The notes beneath the pieces were generated by a model that did not search any database, was not told the origin of the DNA, and worked only from the letters and a program-made list of their open reading frames with translations. A program made the translations under genes and the position numbers. 64,000 bases of DNA from NCBI RefSeq assembly GCF_004005565.1, contig NZ_SADD01000019.1, positions 1 through 64,000 on the forward strand. The letters are read 5' to 3'. The first letter of the stretch is position 1, and each line of letters begins with the position of its first letter. Of the stretch, positions 8,347 through 17,696 are shown piece by piece. Origin of the DNA: Lujinxingia sediminis (GTDB lineage Bacteria; Myxococcota_A; Bradymonadia; Bradymonadales; Bradymonadaceae).

Positions 8347-10140
8347 ATGAGCGCCGAAAACCCCCAGGGCTGTGCCTTTCTCACCAGCGAAGTCGGCTCC
8401 GAACGCATCTTCACCCCGGAGGACTTCTCCGAGGATCAGCGCATGTTTGGCCAGACAGCCACCGACTTCATGACCAAAGAGGTCTTCCCGCAGGTCGAGA
8501 CGCTGGAGAAGAACCCCTCGGGTGATTTTTCGGAGATGGTCGCGCTGCTCAAAAAGTCCGGGGAGCTGGGGCTTTTGATGATCGACATCCCCGAGCAGTA
8601 CGGCGGCCTGGAGGTCGATAAGACGACCTCAATGATCGTCATTGAGCATCTTTCCAAATACTCCGCCTGGGCCACGACCTACGGGGCACATACGGGCATC
8701 GGCATGCAGCCCCTGCTCTTCTTTGGCAACCACGAGCAGAAGGCCAAATGGCTGCCGAAGTTCGCCACTGGCGAGGTGATCGGGGCCTACGCGCTGACCG
8801 AGCCCGGCAGCGGCTCCGACGCGCTGGCCGCCAAGACTCGCGCCGAGCTCACCGAGGATGGGGAGCATTACATCCTCAACGGCTCCAAGATGTGGATCAC
8901 CAACGCGGGCTTCGCCGACCTCTTTACGGTCTTTGCGCAGGTGGAAGGCGATAAGTTCACGGCCTTCCTCGTTGAAGCCGACCGCGAGGGCGTCTCCACC
9001 GGAGCCGAAGAACATAAGATGGGGCTGAAGGGCTCTTCGACGCGTCTTCTGAACCTGGAGAACGTCAAAGTCCCGAAAGAGAACCTCCTCGGCGAGATCG
9101 GCAAGGGGCATAAGATCGCGTTCAACATCCTCAATATCGGGCGCTTTAAGCTCGGAGTGGGGTCGCTGGGCGGCGGCAAGCGCACCCTGGAGGTGGCCAC
9201 GCGCTACGCCAAAGAGCGCGTGCAGTTCAACACGCCGATCGCGCAGTTTGGCGCCATTCGCGCCAAGCTCGCGAAGATGGCCATCCGGCTCTACACCCTG
9301 GAGTCGATGTCCTACCGAGTCGCCGGCTACATGGACCGCAGCCTGGACACGCTGGACTCCAACGCCGAGGACTACGCCGAGCAGATGATGAAGGCCATTG
9401 AGGAGTTCGCCGTCGAGGACTCCATCATGAAGGTCTACGGCTCGGAGGCACTGGACTTTGCGGCCGATGAAGCCGTGCAGATCCACGGGGGCTACGGTTA
9501 CTCGGCCGAGTACGAGGTGGAGCGCCTCTACCGCGATAGCCGCATCAACCGCATCTTCGAGGGCACCAACGAGATCAACCGCATGCTCATCCCCGGGATG
9601 ATCCTCAAGCGCACGATGAAGGGGCAGCTCAACCTCTTTGACATGATCCAGAAGCTGGAGGTGACCCTGGCCGGTGAGGCCCCCGAGGTGCCCGCTCAGG
9701 GCGACGATCCGACGCTTGCCTTCGAGAAGTTTCTGACCGAGCAGGCCAAGAAGATCGTGGTCTACGGTGCCAACCACGCCATTCAGAAGCATATGGCCGA
9801 TTTGCGGGATCAGCAGGAGCTGCTCTTTGAGCTGGCCGATATGATCAGTGCGATCTACGCCATGGACAGCACCGTGGCACGCACCGCCCAGATGGTTGAG
9901 ACGAAGGGCTTTGAGGCCACCGAGTTGCATCGGGCCGCCACGCTTGTGACGCTGGCGGAGTCCTACAACACCATCCGCGACGCGGCCGAACGCCTGCTCT
10001 ACAACCTGGCTGATGGCGAGAAGCTCGACGCCCACCTCAAGGCGCTCGATAAGCTCACGCTGCACCCGCGCATTGACGTGATCGGCCTGCAGAAGCTCGT
10101 GGCCGATGCGGTCGTCGAGCGCGAGCGCTACCCCTTCTAA
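8347..10140 (+). CDS. Acyl-CoA dehydrogenase, long FadE type
   Basis: This 597-residue FAD enzyme makes the first oxidation of fatty acyl-CoA in beta-oxidation. The core dehydrogenase (residues 30-430) shows YALTEPGSGSDALAAKT and GSKMWITNAGFADL at the FAD and substrate site, and IHGGYGYSAEYEVERLYRD. The catalytic glutamate lies in IFEGTNEINRM near residue 404. About 160 extra C-terminal residues form a helical domain, as in long-form FadE of Bacillus and in VLCAD-type enzymes. The ATG at 8347 follows GGAG at 8333-8336; the upstream TTG at 8341 is less likely. A FadR-like operator precedes it, so expression probably rises when long-chain acyl-CoA is present. Confidence 0.93.
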   Translation: MSAENPQGCAFLTSEVGSERIFTPEDFSEDQRMFGQTATDFMTKEVFPQVETLEKNPSGDFSEMVALLKKSGELGLLMIDIPEQYGGLEVDKTTSMIVIEHLSKYSAWATTYGAHTGIGMQPLLFFGNHEQKAKWLPKFATGEVIGAYALTEPGSGSDALAAKTRAELTEDGEHYILNGSKMWITNAGFADLFTVFAQVEGDKFTAFLVEADREGVSTGAEEHKMGLKGSSTRLLNLENVKVPKENLLGEIGKGHKIAFNILNIGRFKLGVGSLGGGKRTLEVATRYAKERVQFNTPIAQFGAIRAKLAKMAIRLYTLESMSYRVAGYMDRSLDTLDSNAEDYAEQMMKAIEEFAVEDSIMKVYGSEALDFAADEAVQIHGGYGYSAEYEVERLYRDSRINRIFEGTNEINRMLIPGMILKRTMKGQLNLFDMIQKLEVTLAGEAPEVPAQGDDPTLAFEKFLTEQAKKIVVYGANHAIQKHMADLRDQQELLFELADMISAIYAMDSTVARTAQMVETKGFEATELHRAATLVTLAESYNTIRDAAERLLYNLADGEKLDAHLKALDKLTLHPRIDVIGLQKLVADAVVERERYPF

Positions 10141-10238
10141 ACCCTTGAATCCAAAGCGCTTTCAGTCCCCCTCCCGTGAAGCAGCGAGAGGGGGCGAATG
10201 AGGCCCGGTCGCTTCGGGCGTCCCCAACACGGGGGCGC

Positions 10239-11060
10239 TCAGATGGCGATCGGGCCTTCCTGTATGCAACGCTCGCCAAGCTCCAGATCGTGGCTTGTGA
10301 GCAGCACGTCGGTGGGATGTTGCAGAAGGTGCGCGCGCAACTCTTCAATGGAGCGCTGCACCTCATCACGTGAAACCGCCACGTTGCGGGGCATCGAGCC
10401 CAGGCCCAGCTCGCCGACGACCTGCGTGGTGGTAAAGGCGACGTCGCCGCCAAAGATGATGTGTCGGCCGTCGGCCATCTTCACCCGGTAGCTCGCGTGT
10501 CCGGGGGAGTGTCCGGGGGTGGCGAAGGCGCAGACCGAGCCGTCGCCCAGAAGATCAAGCCCGGAGAGGTCTTCGCCAAAGCGGGGGGCCTTTTCAAAAG
10601 GAGCGATACGTTCGCCGAGATCCCGAAGATCGCCGCGGGCGTAACCGGCCAGCGGCCTTCGAGAGGCGGTGACAAACGCCCACTCCGGCTGGCGCACATG
10701 GCAGCGCGCGGCGCTTAAGAAGGGCAGCCCCCCGGTATGATCGTAGTGGAGGTGGGTCATAAAGACGTGCGCGATCTCGTCGGGCGCAGCGCCGGTGAGC
10801 GTGCGCACCCGCTCGGTAACCGCCCACTCCGACTCAAAGCGCATGCCGAAGAGACGCATCGCCCCGCCGATGGCACCCCCCAGGTTATTGGGGCCGTTGG
10901 GACCGAAGGGCGCATCAAAAAGCAGTGGCCCTCGCTCCGCATGCAACGCGACGCCGGCCAGCAGCGGAAGCCGTACTCGCTGCATGCCGCTCTTGGCGAT
11001 CATCATGAAGGAAGGGACGCGGATGTATCCGCAATGAAACAGATAAAACGACTCGATCAC
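10239..11060 (-). CDS. Metallo-beta-lactamase-fold hydrolase, lactonase-like
   Basis: The 273-residue product carries the zinc motif HLHYDHTGG near residue 103, then HSPGHASYRV and GGDVAFTT, and a final SHD. This is a complete set of binuclear metal ligands. The arrangement, with a long N-terminal part rich in small residues, resembles N-acyl-homoserine lactonases and related cytoplasmic hydrolases, but the substrate cannot be read from sequence. The start is GTG at 11060; an in-frame ATG near residue 19 is possible. It is convergent with the acyl-CoA dehydrogenase gene. Confidence 0.8.
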   Translation of the reverse strand: MIESFYLFHCGYIRVPSFMMIAKSGMQRVRLPLLAGVALHAERGPLLFDAPFGPNGPNNLGGAIGGAMRLFGMRFESEWAVTERVRTLTGAAPDEIAHVFMTHLHYDHTGGLPFLSAARCHVRQPEWAFVTASRRPLAGYARGDLRDLGERIAPFEKAPRFGEDLSGLDLLGDGSVCAFATPGHSPGHASYRVKMADGRHIIFGGDVAFTTTQVVGELGLGSMPRNVAVSRDEVQRSIEELRAHLLQHPTDVLLTSHDLELGERCIQEGPIAI

Positions 11061-11118
11061 AGCGCTCTCACTGGCCGCATAGCATCACCCGATACCACAA
11101 CGAATTCAGCACCTTACA

Positions 11119-11325
11119 TCACTCCGCAACCACGCGACGCACTTTGGCATCGACGATGGGGGCGGCACCGTTGCTCTCGGCCCGGGCGATGAAAAAGGAA
11201 AGCAGCACCACACCGATGCCCCCCACGATAAAGATGATGATCGAGTAGTGACGCATCCCGCGTTTGTACTCGGGATCGTCTTTATCGAGGAACTTCTTGG
11301 GCTGGGATTTGGGCCTGGATCGCAT
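11119..11325 (-). CDS. Small single-pass membrane protein
   Basis: This 68-residue protein has a basic N-terminus (RSRPKSQPKKF) and one hydrophobic helix, SIIIFIVGGIGVVLLSFFIA, followed by a short tail. AAGGAA lies just upstream of the ATG. It sits between the DUF455 gene and the lactonase-like gene on the same strand, with a 24-base gap to the former, so it is probably co-transcribed. No family is recognised. Confidence 0.7.
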   Translation of the reverse strand: MRSRPKSQPKKFLDKDDPEYKRGMRHYSIIIFIVGGIGVVLLSFFIARAESNGAAPIVDAKVRRVVAE

Positions 11326-11349
11326 GGAGTTCCTTTAAAAAGGGGAGCA

Positions 11350-12141
11350 TCACGTCGCGCGCAGCATACCCTCAACAAAGATCTCGTCGAGGCCGGCGGC
11401 GCGGCGGGCGTCGGAGTTGAAGATGGCGCCTCGAGCCCGGGCGGGCTCATTATGGAAGGTCAGGTTCTGGCAGTAAATTTCAAACGTGGAGTGCCCCTCA
11501 GGGGTATATTCTTTGAGCCAGCGCGCGCCGAAGCCCACGTGATGGATCTCATCTTCAAAGATCTGCTCCAGGATCTGCGCGGTGACCGTATCGCCTACCC
11601 GACGGAAATGCTGCTCAAAATAGGGGGCGTGATCGAGGTTTCCCTGCTCAAAGGTCAGGTTCATGGCGCAGACCCATTTGAGCGGTGAGGTCAGCGAGGG
11701 GGCACAGCGCCAGAAGTGATCGTTGACGGGAAGATCGCCAAAGTTGGCGCCGAGCTCGCGAATGCGATCGACATAAAGTTTGAGGTGGCGTTGCTCATCG
11801 GCGATCAGGCGAACCATGCCGGCGCGAAAGGCCGGCGGGGCGTCGGGGTAAGCCAGAAGCGCCCAGGCCATCAGCTCAATGGCCATGAGCTCGTGGTTGG
11901 CAAAGGTGTGCAGCGCGCGCACGGCCATCTCGGGCTCGGCCAGATTGTCGGGGTGCGGGAACTTCACGCGGCGGGAGCGGGGCGCGATGGCGAGCTCGGC
12001 GGGGCGGCTCGGGGCGCTCCAGGCCTGCGGCGGGCCCGGATCGCGATCGTCGAGCGCGTGAAAGCCACCCTCGGGCCCGGCGAGTTTTTGCTCAAGGGTG
12101 GTGGCGTGAAGGAGGCGCTCGGCGAAGTCGCGAAGGCGCAT
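11350..12141 (-). CDS. DUF455 family ferritin-like protein
   Basis: The protein has 263 residues. It contains the two-helix-pair pattern of ferritin-like di-iron proteins: HELMAIELMAW, DEQRHLKLY, FEQGNLDHAPYFEQHF and EDEIHHVGFGARWL carry the Glu and His ligands. This set and order are typical of DUF455, whose physiological role is not established. It may be an oxidase, or a partner of tRNA or redox enzymes. The ATG at 12141 fits the family's start (LRDFAERLL). It follows an amidohydrolase gene on the same strand by 23 bases, so the two are probably in one operon. Confidence 0.87.
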   Translation of the reverse strand: MRLRDFAERLLHATTLEQKLAGPEGGFHALDDRDPGPPQAWSAPSRPAELAIAPRSRRVKFPHPDNLAEPEMAVRALHTFANHELMAIELMAWALLAYPDAPPAFRAGMVRLIADEQRHLKLYVDRIRELGANFGDLPVNDHFWRCAPSLTSPLKWVCAMNLTFEQGNLDHAPYFEQHFRRVGDTVTAQILEQIFEDEIHHVGFGARWLKEYTPEGHSTFEIYCQNLTFHNEPARARGAIFNSDARRAAGLDEIFVEGMLRAT

Positions 12142-12164
12142 GGTCGATCCGGTGGTTCGGGAAG

Positions 12165-13511
12165 TTAACCGCTGATGAACTGCTGCATACGCTCGGCGGT
12201 TTCATGATGCGCCTGACGTGCACGCGCCATCAGCTGGCCGAGGTCTACGCCAACAAGTTCCCCCTTATCGACCAGCTGTCGGCCGGAGGCGAAGACGTGG
12301 CGCACGTTATGTTTCTGGGCGGTGTAGACAAGGCGAGCGTACACGTCGCCGCCGGGGCCGCAGCCTGGATCGTTGTCGAGGTCGAAGACCACAAGGTCTG
12401 CGGACTTTCCAACCTCCAACGAGCCGACCTTGTCGTCGATGCCCAGGGCTCGGGCACCATCCATGGTGGCCAGGCGCAACACGCGCTCGGCGGGCATGAC
12501 CTCCGGTCCGTGGAAGGGTTTTTGAAGAAGTGCGGCCAGGCGCATCTCAATGAAGGCGTCGAGGTTGTTGTTGCAGGGGGCCCCGTCGGCGCCCAGCGCC
12601 ACGCGCACGCCCATGTTGTCGTAGCGGGGTATGTTGGCGATGCCGCTGGCGAGCTTGAGGTTGCTCGACGGGCAGTGGCAGATGCAGGTCTTTGTGGTCG
12701 AGAGGATCTGACAATCCTCATCGCTGACATGCACGCCGTGGGCGAGCACACTGCGGGAGCCGGTGATGCCAACCTGCTCCAGGAAGGCGATGTTGCTGAC
12801 GCCGTAGCGCTCCTGGGTGAAGACGTTTTCGTAGGTCGTCTCGGAGGCGTGCGTGTGAATATGGCACCCGAGGTCGCGGGAGGCCTGGCCGACTTCGCGC
12901 AGAAGTTCCTCGGTGCAGCTCACCGCGAAGCGAGGCGCAAAGGCGTACTGGATGCGGCCCTCGGCCTTGCCATGCCAGGTGTCATAGAGGCGCAGGCTCT
13001 CTTTGAGGCTCTCGGCGGTGACCTCGCGCATGGGCGCGGGAACCTCATCGCCGAGATCCATCATGCATTTGCCGATATGCGCCCGGATGCCGCTCTCTTC
13101 GACCGCCTCACCGATGGCATCGGTGTGATGAACGGTGCCCATATCGAGGATGGCCGTGGTGCCGCCCAGAATCAGCTCGGCCAGCCCCACCCGCGCGCTG
13201 ACGCCGAGGGTCTGGTGGGTGAGCGCGGCCTCGTAAGGCCAGATGCGGCGCTTGAGCCAGTCGATGAGCACCATATCATCGGCGTGGTTGCGCATCAGGG
13301 TCTGGCATAAGTGAATGTGGCATTGCACAAACCCGGGGGTGATGATGTGACCGCTCATATCGAGCACGCGCGCGCCTTCGGCACGCGCCTCATCGACCTG
13401 ACCGATGACGGCGATGCGGCCGTCTTCGATCAGAAGATCGCCTTCAACAACTTCGGCGGCGGCGTTCATGGTGACCAGGGTGGCGTTTTTAAGCCAGGTG
13501 CGCTGCGACAT
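12165..13511 (-). CDS. Amidohydrolase, MTA/SAH deaminase (AtzA/TrzA) type
   Basis: The product has 448 residues. It has the zinc-binding HIHLCQT near residue 66, HTHASETTYE near 220, and ALGADGAPCNNNLDAF near 295, with the aspartate of the active site. CHCPSSNLKLASG precedes it. This set marks the family of 5'-methylthioadenosine / S-adenosylhomocysteine deaminases and chlorohydrolases such as AtzA. The natural role is probably deamination of a purine derivative in nucleoside salvage; the exact substrate is open. I chose the ATG at 13511, seven bases after AGGAA. An earlier start at 13568 would add 19 unconserved residues. Confidence 0.88.
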   Translation of the reverse strand: MSQRTWLKNATLVTMNAAAEVVEGDLLIEDGRIAVIGQVDEARAEGARVLDMSGHIITPGFVQCHIHLCQTLMRNHADDMVLIDWLKRRIWPYEAALTHQTLGVSARVGLAELILGGTTAILDMGTVHHTDAIGEAVEESGIRAHIGKCMMDLGDEVPAPMREVTAESLKESLRLYDTWHGKAEGRIQYAFAPRFAVSCTEELLREVGQASRDLGCHIHTHASETTYENVFTQERYGVSNIAFLEQVGITGSRSVLAHGVHVSDEDCQILSTTKTCICHCPSSNLKLASGIANIPRYDNMGVRVALGADGAPCNNNLDAFIEMRLAALLQKPFHGPEVMPAERVLRLATMDGARALGIDDKVGSLEVGKSADLVVFDLDNDPGCGPGGDVYARLVYTAQKHNVRHVFASGRQLVDKGELVGVDLGQLMARARQAHHETAERMQQFISG

Positions 13512-13796
13512 CGTGCATTCCTGAAAAGGGGGGTTCGGAGCGTGGCAGGACGAGCAAAAACGCGGCACGCTACCATGCGACGAGACGCTTCGCCACTGGC
13601 GCGCCGACCGGGGGTGTGACCGGTCGGTCAGGCTTCGGGCGCGGGTCCGGGGGCGAAGATCGGTCGGAGCGCCGGCGGTGCGAGCTGTTCAAAGCGGTGG
13701 GGGCTGGTCCATAATGCGCATCCTTTGAAGTTGGGACAGCGCGCGCGATCGGCGCGACCTGTCGCCCGGGCGCCTTTACGCAAGAAGTCAGAGTTG

Positions 13797-14564
13797 ATGA
13801 GCGACGCCACGACGTTAGAGAACACAGCCGGGGATTTGACGCGCGATGCGATCTTTGGCGGAGCACTGCGGCTGTGGCAGTCGCGCGCCGGGTATCGTTT
13901 CGGGCTGGATGCCCTGCTGCTTGCCAGCGACCTTCCGCCTCTGGCGGCCGGCGCGACCGTCGTGGAGTTGGGCGCGGCCCAGGGCGCGGTGGCGCTGACG
14001 GTGGCCTGGCATCGGCCCGATGTGCAGGTGGTGGCCGTGGAGCGTCAGCCGGAGCTGGCCGCCCTGTTGCGCCGCAACATCGAGGAGAACGGCCTAGAGA
14101 ACGTGGAGGTGATCGAGGGCGATCTTCGCCATCGTCGCGAGCTCTTTACCCCGCAGTCCGCCGCGCTGGTCCTGGCCAACCCGCCTTACTATGCCGAGGG
14201 CGCGCGACGCCCCAGCGCCAACGCTCAGCGGGCGCAGGCCCATCATGAGCTGCACGGCACGCTGGAGGATTTTATCCGCGCGGCGGCCTACCTGCTTGAG
14301 CATAAAGGATGGTTGCAGCTGATCGCCCCGCCGGTGCGTCACCTCGACGTGATTGCGGCGGCCGGCGTCACCGATCTTCGCCTGGCCGAGCTTCGTCACT
14401 ACCACGACCGCGCCGATCGACCGGCCTACCTCACCGAGTACCGCTTTCGACGGCCCTCGGCGCCGGATCTGAAGATCCGCGCGCCCTTGACCATCCGTAA
14501 CGACGAGGGGAGCTACAGCGCCGAGGTGCGCCGACGCCTGGGGATGGAGGAGGTCGAAGGGTGA
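13797..14564 (+). CDS. trmN6: tRNA1(Val) (adenine(37)-N6)-methyltransferase TrmN6
   Basis: This 255-residue SAM-dependent methyltransferase begins with the TrmN6-type motif GGALRLWQSRAGYRFGLDA, where the substrate pocket starts. VELGAAQGAVAL follows near residue 59 (SAM motif I), then the catalytic NPPYY near residue 124. This fits the YfiC/TrmN6 family, which makes m6A37 in tRNA-Val. The ATG at 13797 was preferred to a longer start at 13725 that lies in the divergent promoter region. The stop overlaps the next gene's GTG by 4 bases, so translation of the two is coupled. Confidence 0.88.
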   Translation: MSDATTLENTAGDLTRDAIFGGALRLWQSRAGYRFGLDALLLASDLPPLAAGATVVELGAAQGAVALTVAWHRPDVQVVAVERQPELAALLRRNIEENGLENVEVIEGDLRHRRELFTPQSAALVLANPPYYAEGARRPSANAQRAQAHHELHGTLEDFIRAAAYLLEHKGWLQLIAPPVRHLDVIAAAGVTDLRLAELRHYHDRADRPAYLTEYRFRRPSAPDLKIRAPLTIRNDEGSYSAEVRRRLGMEEVEG

Positions 14565-15025
14565 TCGGGCGACGGGCGTTGCGCAAAGGAGGGAGTACAC
14601 GCGGGCTGCTGGCGGGGCTTACGCTGGCCCAGACGCTCTTGTGGGGGTGCTCCAGCACGGGAACACCTCTGGAGCGGGCAGCCCAGATCGCCGATCGAGC
14701 GCTACGCGAGGGCGTGCGCGAGGCCGAGTCGCCCGAGGCTTCGCAGGGGGCGGTGGGCTTTGTGGGGCGCTACAACCCCTGCCGCTGTGAGGCGCCGCCC
14801 TTCGAGATCTGGATCTACGGAAGGTGGGAGCGCGTTGAGCTTATCAGCAAGGATGACGTGCTGGTGGAGGCGCTGCTCACGCAGGCACGGGCCTCCGACG
14901 AGAGCGCGGAGTTCAGGCTTGTGGGCTGGCCGAAGCCGGGCGCGCCTTACGACGAGCTGGAGCTCGAGGGGTTTGAGCCAGCCGAGCGCACCTCGGCGCG
15001 GGGATCGTCGACATCGACACCGTAG
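14561..15025 (+). CDS. Putative lipoprotein of unknown function
   Basis: The 154-residue product starts at a GTG that overlaps the trmN6 stop. A lipoprotein signal ends at the lipobox LLWGC. A compact domain holds YNPCRCEAPPFEIWIYGRW, with a CxC pair, and then VELISKDDVL. No family is recognised. Its 3' end overlaps the opposite-strand gene by 79 bases, so one of the two C-termini is under shared constraint. Confidence 0.6.
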   Translation: MIGRRALRKGGSTRGLLAGLTLAQTLLWGCSSTGTPLERAAQIADRALREGVREAESPEASQGAVGFVGRYNPCRCEAPPFEIWIYGRWERVELISKDDVLVEALLTQARASDESAEFRLVGWPKPGAPYDELELEGFEPAERTSARGSSTSTP

Positions 15026-15969
15026 CGACGCGTCACACCCTCCCCTTCGGCCTGAATGGTGCGCGTGCGCACGAGCTCATCGAAGAGCACCTTGAAGAGC
15101 TCAAAGTTCCAGAGCAGCTCGACGGGCTCGTGAAGCTCATAGCCGCGATCGCGCTCGATAAACTCCACGATGGTCGGGCCGTTAAAGAGTGCGGATGCCG
15201 CGCTGGAGAGGGTGTTGGTGAGAAAGCGCGAGGCCCGTACAAGCGTCCAGCGCGCGCGCTCAAAGGGGCGTCCGTGGTTGGGGAGTGCGCGCTCGGGATT
15301 GAGCGCAGCCAGGCGCTCGATGCTGGTGGCATAGCCCGCCGCGTCGTCCATGCGGGCGGGAAGGCCGCTTAAAGCGACGTCGCCGCTGAACAGGATGGCG
15401 CTGGCCTCATCGAAAAGCGCCATATGGCCGGCGGTGATGCCGGAGCATGGGTGGACCTGCAGATCGAGACGACCGGCACGCACGCGCGCCCCCTGGCGCA
15501 AGGGCACAAAGTTCAGCGCGCGACTCTGGCGTGGGTAGAAACGCTCAAGCCAGGTGTGGACGATCCCGGCATCAAACCCCTCCAGAGCTGCAGCCAACTC
15601 GGAGGTGCGCTCGCGGAGCGCGGCGCGGCGTCGCTCGATGATCATCTCCAGATCGCCCGGGGCGAACATGTCCGGGCTGAGCACGAAGAGCTCGGCGTTG
15701 GGGAAGTTCTGCGCGCCACCCACGCAGTCGATCTCCCAGGAGGTGGCGATGATGCGGTCAATCTGGTCGGCGCGCACCCCGCACTCCGAGAGCGCATGGC
15801 TCAGATCTTCAGCGTGGACGGACGGGTGACCGGCGTTGATCAGCGCCCAGGGTGCCGGCCCGCATAGATACACGTTGGTCGGCGCGCGCAGCGCCTCCGG
15901 GCTGAACTCCAGGTGACGCTGAAGCGCAATGCGAAAAAGATCTTCGCCGAGCTGTTCGATCTGGTACAT
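14947..15969 (-). CDS. Metallo-beta-lactamase-fold protein with degenerate metal site
   Basis: The product has 340 residues. The fold is recognisable from FSGDVALSGLPARMDD, ITAGHMALFDE and the late LPNHGRPFERARW. The family motif HxHxDH is replaced by SWEIDC (in ATSWEIDCVGG near residue 86): only the Asp remains. This suggests loss of the binuclear zinc site and a changed or lost hydrolase activity. The C-terminal region (RGYELHEPVELL, then a winged-helix-like KVLFDELVRTRTI) matches the extra domain of the LACTB2-type MBL subgroup. The end is a run of serines that overlaps the opposite gene. Start at 15969 (ATG) by family length; an in-frame extension to 16071 is unlikely. Confidence 0.7.
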   Translation of the reverse strand: MYQIEQLGEDLFRIALQRHLEFSPEALRAPTNVYLCGPAPWALINAGHPSVHAEDLSHALSECGVRADQIDRIIATSWEIDCVGGAQNFPNAELFVLSPDMFAPGDLEMIIERRRAALRERTSELAAALEGFDAGIVHTWLERFYPRQSRALNFVPLRQGARVRAGRLDLQVHPCSGITAGHMALFDEASAILFSGDVALSGLPARMDDAAGYATSIERLAALNPERALPNHGRPFERARWTLVRASRFLTNTLSSAASALFNGPTIVEFIERDRGYELHEPVELLWNFELFKVLFDELVRTRTIQAEGEGVTRRYGVDVDDPRAEVRSAGSNPSSSSSS

Positions 15970-16056
15970 GGCCTGTCTCAAGGGAGGGGCAATCGTGGCT
16001 GGCCGCAAGCCCGCCTGAGGCGCTCTCAACGATCGCCGCGGGCAAGAAGTGCCGGA

Positions 16057-16081
16057 GGCCGGTGACTTCACGTCACCGGCC
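16057..16081 (-). terminator. Perfect hairpin behind the FHA gene
   Basis: GGCCGGTGAC-TTCAC-GTCACCGGCC has perfect 10-base arms and lies 38 bases behind the FHA gene's stop. No T-run follows it on the minus strand, so it could be a factor-dependent terminator or an RNA-stability hairpin. Confidence 0.55.
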
Positions 16082-16118
16082 CCGATGTCATAGCGCTCAC
16101 CTGGAGCAGCGACAAGCC

Positions 16119-16940
<822 letters not shown>

Positions 16941-17107
16941 GGGGTTCACCCCGAGCGTGTTGTTCGAGAGATTCGTTGGATTCCGATCCTGCATACGTCG
17001 CAGGTCAGATAACGGGCGTTGTGATGAACGTTGACGATGGTCCCATCGCCCAGAAGGTCAAGCGTGGCGAGACCTTAGCACAGGGCTTTTCAGGGTGTCC
17101 AGAAACG

Positions 17108-17143
17108 CGCACAGGCGGCAGCCCGATGACTGCCGCCTGTGCG
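17108..17143 (-). terminator. Terminator of the first ECF sigma operon
   Basis: Arms CGCACAGGCGGCA and TGCCGCCTGTGCG form a perfect 13-base stem 31 bases behind the stop at 17175. On the minus strand a short T-rich stretch (GCGTTTCTGG) follows. This closes the operon that begins with the sigma factor at 19615. Confidence 0.7.
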
Positions 17144-17174
17144 TTTGCGAGACGTTTTGACCGGGTCGAACCTG

Positions 17175-17615
17175 CTACCTCACCGTGATCGCCAGGATGA
17201 GGATGCCGTCCTGATAGTTGAGTCCGGCCTGAAAGAAGGTGCTGCCGGGAGTGGCGCGCAGGGTGGTGTTGAGACGATCGCCGATGGAGAGCCCCAACTT
17301 CACGAAGTTCTCTTCTTTGCCATGCGAGGTCATCGTCAGCGTCGAGCCGTCGGGCAGGGTCACATCATCCGACTCACCGGCACCCAACGCGAGGCGAGAG
17401 CTGGCGACCTGGCGAAAACTCGAGTAGCCGGCAAAGCCGCGTTCCAGGCGTCGGCGCAAATCGGAGAGCTGGCTGTCGAAGCCCTCGCCGGCGCTGCCGG
17501 CGGCGATCGCTCGGACCTCGACGGTGACTTTCTCCTGAGCGCTGGCGTTGACGCTGAAGCTCAGGAGCAGGCCGAAGGCAAAGGCAAATGTCAGCAGGTT
17601 TCGAAGCGTTCGCAT
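17175..17615 (-). CDS. Secreted or periplasmic protein of unknown function
   Basis: The 146-residue product has a signal peptide ending at NASAQE, then a domain with LSDLRRRLERGFAGYSSFR and a C-terminal beta-rich part ending TFFQAGLNYQDGILILAITV. No named family is recognised. It is the third gene of an ECF sigma operon, 81 bases behind the anti-sigma gene and before a terminator, so it is probably part of the regulon's output or a sensor of envelope state. Confidence 0.65.
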   Translation of the reverse strand: MRTLRNLLTFAFAFGLLLSFSVNASAQEKVTVEVRAIAAGSAGEGFDSQLSDLRRRLERGFAGYSSFRQVASSRLALGAGESDDVTLPDGSTLTMTSHGKEENFVKLGLSIGDRLNTTLRATPGSTFFQAGLNYQDGILILAITVR

Positions 17616-17696
17616 GGTGGGTCTCGCGTGGGCGGTGGCGGTCAAAACACGTTTTCAATTCAGGGGCAACATTCGAAGAAGCGTGGTGCTAAAGCA

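Noticed and set aside
8629-10065. 478-residue antisense frame inside the acyl-CoA dehydrogenase
   Set aside because: Shadow frame; no signal or family, and the sense frame is certain.
10239-11060. Firm call of N-acyl-homoserine lactonase
   Set aside because: The metal motif is shared by many hydrolases; substrate cannot be read from this sequence.
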